Assembly: GCF_002205895.1 (NCBI RefSeq)
Contig: NZ_NJDE01000007.1
Coordinates: 1-64,000 of the forward strand
Length of the DNA stretch: 64,000 nucleotides
Reading direction: 5' to 3'
Source of the DNA: Saccharibacillus sp. O23
GTDB taxonomy: Bacteria; Bacillota; Bacilli; Paenibacillales; Paenibacillaceae
Position numbers and translations under genes: made by a program
Shown here: positions 60,761 through 64,000 of the stretch, one piece after another
Layout: the number at the start of each line of letters is the position of its first letter
How positions within the stretch are numbered: position 1 is the stretch's first letter
Notes under the pieces: model-generated
Database searches by the model: none
The model's input: only the letters and a program-made list of their open reading frames with translations
What the model was told of the DNA's origin: nothing

Positions 60761-61402
60761 GTGATCGAATTGACGGCAAGACAACTTAAGATCGTGGACA
60801 TCGTCAAGAAGCAGGCGCCGATTACCGGCGAGCAGATCGCCGAGAATCTGGGACTTTCGCGTCCGACGATCCGTTCCGACCTGTCGCTGCTCGTCATGCT
60901 GGAGTATATCGACGCCAAGCCGAAAGTCGGCTATTTCCCGGGCAGCAAAGCGGCGGGAAGCGGCGGCGGAAGCGAACAGCTGAGAGAAGCGAAAGTCCGG
61001 GACATTCAGACGGTGCCGATCATCATTCGCGAGACGACCACGATTCAAGACGCGGTCGTGACGTTGTTCTTGCAGGATGTCGGAACGCTGATCGTATGCG
61101 ACGACGAAGGAAGATTGACGGGCGTCGCTTCGCGCAAAGACTTTCTGAAAGTGACGCTGGGCAATCCCGCTTCCGCTTCGATGCCGGTGAGCATGGTCAT
61201 GACCCGGATTCCGAAAGTGGTCGCGACGTCGCCGGACGAGACGGTGTTGGAAGCGGCGCAGAAAATGATTATGCATGAGGTAGACAGCCTGCCGGTGATC
61301 GAAGCCGGCCCGGAAGAGACGGGCGGCAAACCGGTCATCGTAGGACGGCTGACGAAGACGGCCATCGTCCAGCTTCTCCTCAAGATCGAAACGACAGGGT
61401 AA
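60761..61402 (+). CDS. ccpN: CcpN-type transcriptional repressor of gluconeogenesis
   Basis: 213 residues from GTG 60761; GGAGGG lies five bases upstream. N-terminal winged helix (~1-60, LTARQLKIVDIVKKQAPITGEQIAENLGLSRPTIRSDL) followed by a Gly/Ser linker and two CBS domains (~85-205, TIQDAVVTLFLQDVGTLIVCDDEGRLTGV and MTRIPKVVATSPDETVLEAA). In Bacillus CcpN represses gapB and pckA, sensing adenine nucleotides through its CBS pair, and is cotranscribed with the PPDK-regulator gene, as here. Confidence 0.9.
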   Translation: MIELTARQLKIVDIVKKQAPITGEQIAENLGLSRPTIRSDLSLLVMLEYIDAKPKVGYFPGSKAAGSGGGSEQLREAKVRDIQTVPIIIRETTTIQDAVVTLFLQDVGTLIVCDDEGRLTGVASRKDFLKVTLGNPASASMPVSMVMTRIPKVVATSPDETVLEAAQKMIMHEVDSLPVIEAGPEETGGKPVIVGRLTKTAIVQLLLKIETTG

Positions 61403-61420
61403 CGGGAGGACATGCAGACG

Positions 61421-62224
61421 ATGGAACAAAGCACGCCATTTATTACGATTTGTTCGGATTCGGTCGGCGACACGGCGGAGGCCGTCGTGCAGGCCGTCAT
61501 TCACCAGTTCGAGCATCGGGAAGTTTCGATCAAGCGTTACGGGAACGTTCGCAACGAAGACGAACTCAGAGCGCTGATGGAAGAAGCGGCCGAACATAAA
61601 GGATTCGTCGCTTATACGCTCGTCCAGCCCGAGCTGCGCGAGACGATCCGCGAAGAAGCGGTTCGGCTGGACGTGCGGGTCGTCGATATCATGGGTCCCA
61701 TGATGCAGGCGTTCATCGACACGTTCAGCGGAGCTCCGCCGACCCGCAGACCGGGCGTGCTGCGCCGGATGGACGAGAATTACTTCCGCCGCATGGAGGC
61801 GATCGAATTCACCGTCGCCAGCGACGACGGCCGCGATCTCAGCGCGATGCTCGGCGCGGACATCGTGCTGATGGGCATCTCCCGCACGTCGAAGACGCCG
61901 CTCGGCATCTTCCTTGCCCATCGCGGCAAGAAAGTGGTCAACTATCCGGTCGTGCCGGAGATCGCGCCGCCGCAGCAGCTGCTCAGTCTGCCGAAAGACC
62001 GGCTGGTCGGCCTCACGATCGCGCCGCAGGCCATGCTCAAGATTCGCTCCGAACGGCTGCGCTCGATGGGACTGCCGGTCGGTTCCCAGTACGACAGCTT
62101 GGAACGCATCAAAGAAGAACTGGATTATGCCGAAGCGCTGTACGCAAGGTTGGGCTGCCTGGTCGTGGATATCACGGACAAAGCGATCGAAGAGACGGCG
62201 AGTTTGATTTTGTCGAAGCTTTAA
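61421..62224 (+). CDS. PPDK/PEP-synthase regulatory protein (DUF299 kinase-phosphorylase)
   Basis: 267 residues from ATG 61421, eleven bases after GGGAGG; ATG 61412 lies only two bases after it and is the weaker choice. DUF299/YqfL family: bifunctional ADP-dependent kinase and Pi-dependent phosphorylase controlling pyruvate phosphate dikinase or PEP synthase. ITICSDSVGDTAE at the N-terminus and the P-loop-like GISRTSKTPLG (from G152) are family motifs, followed by the VVNYPVVPE segment. Nineteen bases after ccpN, so in the same operon. Confidence 0.92.
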   Translation: MEQSTPFITICSDSVGDTAEAVVQAVIHQFEHREVSIKRYGNVRNEDELRALMEEAAEHKGFVAYTLVQPELRETIREEAVRLDVRVVDIMGPMMQAFIDTFSGAPPTRRPGVLRRMDENYFRRMEAIEFTVASDDGRDLSAMLGADIVLMGISRTSKTPLGIFLAHRGKKVVNYPVVPEIAPPQQLLSLPKDRLVGLTIAPQAMLKIRSERLRSMGLPVGSQYDSLERIKEELDYAEALYARLGCLVVDITDKAIEETASLILSKL

Positions 62225-62342
62225 GGCGGTACTTTAACGCGGTACTTTAACGCGGGAAACGGCTACCCTTAGTATTGACAAGGTACGAAAGCTGCGGGCT
62301 TCGGCCGAAAGGCGCCCGACACATCGAATGGAGGGATTGACC

Positions 62343-63347
62343 ATGGAACGCGAATTGACTTTGGAAATCGTGAGAGTGACGGAACTGGGCGCGCTGGCGG
62401 CGGCAAAATGGATCGGCAGAGGAGACAAGAACGCGGCGGACGGCGCGGCGACGACCGCGATCCGTTCGATGTTCGATTCCGTATCCATCGACGGTACGGT
62501 CGTTATCGGCGAAGGCGAGATGGACGATGCTCCGATGCTGTACATCGGAGAGAAAGTCGGCACCAAAGAAGGTCCGGAGGTCGATGTCGCCGTCGATCCG
62601 CTCGAAGGCACGGAAGTCGTGGCCGCAGGCTTGCAGAACGCGCAAGCGGTGATCGCGATCGCGGAGAAAGGCAGCCTGCTTCACGCGCCGGATATCTACA
62701 TGGAGAAACTTGCCTGCGGACCCGAATTGGCCGGCAAGCTGAGTTTGAACGATCCGGTCGAACTGACGCTGCAAAAAGCCGCGCGTTATACCGGCCGGTC
62801 GTTGTCCGACCTGACCGTCATGGTGCTCGACCGCGAACGCCATTCGGATTTGATCGCCCGTCTGCGCGGCGCGGGCGTGCGCATCAAGCTGCTCGGACAC
62901 GGCGACGTGGCGGGAGCCATTGCCGCGGCGCTGCCGGACAGCGGAGTCGATCTGTACTTGGGCTCGGGCGGCGCTCCGGAAGGCGTGCTGGCCGCGGCCG
63001 CGATGCGCTGCCTCGGCGGGGATATGCAAGGCCGTCTGCTGCCGGACGGACCGTTCGAGAAGCAGCGCTGCATCTCGATGGGGATCGAGGACCCTTCCCG
63101 CATCCTGACGTTGGAAGACATGGCGGGCACGGGCGACGTCTTGTTCGCGGCCACGGGCGTGACGAGCGGCGAATTCCTCGACGGCGTGCGCCTGATCGGC
63201 AAAGACCGCGCCGAGACGCATTCGGTGATCATGCGCGCCAGCAGCCGCACCGTTCGATATATTCGCAGCATGCATTACCTGCCGCTGAAGCAGTTCCCGG
63301 CAGGCCTGCCGGATATTCCGGCCATGGGACGCGCCGTTTCGTTCTAA
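62343..63347 (+). CDS. glpX: Class II fructose-1,6-bisphosphatase GlpX
   Basis: 334 residues from ATG 62343, eight bases after GGAGGG. GlpX fold: RGDKNAADGAA near the N-terminus, VIGEGEMDDAPML, the metal-binding DVAVDPLEGT (D85, E88), YLGSGGAPEGVLAAAA and the C-terminal TVRYIRSMHYL. Hydrolyses fructose 1,6-bisphosphate to fructose 6-phosphate, the committed step of gluconeogenesis. The 118-base gap to the PPDK regulator has no clear promoter, so the three genes probably form one gluconeogenic unit. Confidence 0.95.
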   Translation: MERELTLEIVRVTELGALAAAKWIGRGDKNAADGAATTAIRSMFDSVSIDGTVVIGEGEMDDAPMLYIGEKVGTKEGPEVDVAVDPLEGTEVVAAGLQNAQAVIAIAEKGSLLHAPDIYMEKLACGPELAGKLSLNDPVELTLQKAARYTGRSLSDLTVMVLDRERHSDLIARLRGAGVRIKLLGHGDVAGAIAAALPDSGVDLYLGSGGAPEGVLAAAAMRCLGGDMQGRLLPDGPFEKQRCISMGIEDPSRILTLEDMAGTGDVLFAATGVTSGEFLDGVRLIGKDRAETHSVIMRASSRTVRYIRSMHYLPLKQFPAGLPDIPAMGRAVSF

Positions 63348-63431
63348 GTCCGATTCGGGCATTGGGAATTTGCGTTTTTTGATCTTGGATTTTGTTTGGA
63401 TTCGAATCTCTGTTGGGTTAGACTCTGGAGT

Positions 63432-63467
63432 CCCGTTTTCGCCACTCGGCGAAAACGGGCTTTTTTT
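63432..63467 (+). terminator. Intrinsic terminator after glpX
   Basis: CCCGTTTTCGCC pairs perfectly with GGCGAAAACGGG around ACTC, followed by seven T. The rest of 63348-63674 shows no gene. Confidence 0.93.
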
Positions 63468-63674
63468 ATCGGCCGTCCAAACAGGCGTATGCGGCTCGGT
63501 CTTCCCCGGACGTCAATGCCGAATGTTTCTTGCCCGCCATCAACAAAGTTAGGCAGCCGTCAGATTCTTAGGCACGCCCCATAATGTTCGCCCGCGGACA
63601 TCATGTTGCCGTAGACCCACCGCATACCGGCTTGTTATGCTATTCCTGTAATTCCCGGATGCGGAGGCGGAATC

Positions 63675-64000
63675 ATGACGGACATTTACGACAAAATCAA
63701 AGAAGGCGAACGCGGCGCGTGGCTGAGCATCGGAGCCTATCTGTTCTTGTCCGCGCTCAAGTTGACGATCGGTTACCTGTTTCTGTCCAGCGCGCTTCAG
63801 GCGGACGGACTCAATAATCTGACCGACATCGTGGCTTCGGTCGCGGTGCTGATCGGGCTGAGAATCTCGCGCAAGCCGCCGGACGCGGATCATGCTTACG
63901 GCCATTTTCGCGCGGAAACGGTAGCCGCCTTGACGGCTTCTGTCATTATGGCGTTCGTCGGACTGGAAGTTCTGGTCGGCGCGGCGCGGACGCTATCGGC
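63675..64000 (+). CDS. Cation diffusion facilitator family transporter, N-terminal part
   Basis: Open from ATG 63675 (GGAGGCGG upstream) to the window edge, so the C-terminus is missing. The visible ~108 residues hold the first three membrane helices. ALQADGLNNLTDI and DHAYGHFRAE are the metal-site and family signatures of CDF transporters (TM2 D and TM3-side D/H). CDF proteins export Zn2+, Co2+, Mn2+ or Fe2+ in exchange for protons. Metal specificity cannot be judged from this part. Confidence 0.9.
   Translation, partial: MTDIYDKIKEGERGAWLSIGAYLFLSALKLTIGYLFLSSALQADGLNNLTDIVASVAVLIGLRISRKPPDADHAYGHFRAETVAALTASVIMAFVGLEVLVGAARTLS

Overview
The window looks like a chromosomal segment of a GC-rich Bacillota, most likely a Paenibacillaceae member of the Saccharibacillus/Paenibacillus type (inference). 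The reasons are Bacillus-type housekeeping proteins (YerC, CcpN, the PPDK-regulator family, DgkB, DUF2536, a BceRS-AB-like module), an SLH-anchored surface protein, 7TMR-DISM histidine kinases, many LacI-controlled glycoside genes, AGGAGG ribosome sites with frequent GTG/TTG starts, and sigma-A promoters with 17-base spacers. No tRNA, rRNA, CRISPR array, insertion sequence or prophage was seen.

Layout. 0-4 kb: the end of a possible glycosidase and a GH94 disaccharide phosphorylase. 4-9.3 kb: two clusters of short palindromes, two small conserved proteins, an esterase-like hydrolase and a DUF47-PiT phosphate uptake pair. 9.3-11.6 kb: divergent exported protein and lipoprotein genes, the latter behind an ECF-type promoter. 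12-16 kb: a mannan-disaccharide operon (cellobiose 2-epimerase plus GH130 phosphorylase) behind a cre-overlapped promoter, with a convergent lacI. 16-22 kb: corA with a structured leader, yerC, cbiX, dgkB, a palindrome cluster, and an rlmD-type methyltransferase carrying a large disordered insert. 22-27 kb: a BceRS-AB-like peptide sensing and resistance module with its operator. 27.6-34 kb: a LacI regulator and an alpha-glucosidase/ABC sugar transporter operon with five copies of one operator, then a decayed gene. 34-38 kb: an unknown protein, an anchored hydrolase, an SDR with a MarR-type operator, MarR and an SF0329 protein. 38-40 kb: a fluoride riboswitch with its CLC-F exporter, then another palindrome cluster. 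40-44.6 kb (minus strand): DUF2536, a BTAD response regulator and a double-kinase hybrid sensor. 45-50.5 kb: a 1758-residue SLH/InlB-repeat surface protein of lower GC, followed by a broken second copy of the fluoride riboswitch. 50.7-55 kb: a Bcr/CflA pump, an acyltransferase and an amino-acid permease. 55-60.4 kb: 7TMR-DISM kinase, REC-HD-GYP regulator and chemoreceptor. 60.7-63.4 kb: ccpN, PPDK regulator and glpX (gluconeogenesis). The window ends inside a cation-diffusion-facilitator gene.

The strongest unexplained signals are four intergenic quartets of roughly 22-base palindromes (4.07, 4.34, 20.02 and 39.68 kb). They keep nearly the same 51/61/52-base spacing, while the palindrome sequence differs between most loci. 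A close second is the degenerate duplicate of the fluoride riboswitch, which keeps its terminator hairpin but has lost the aptamer helix.
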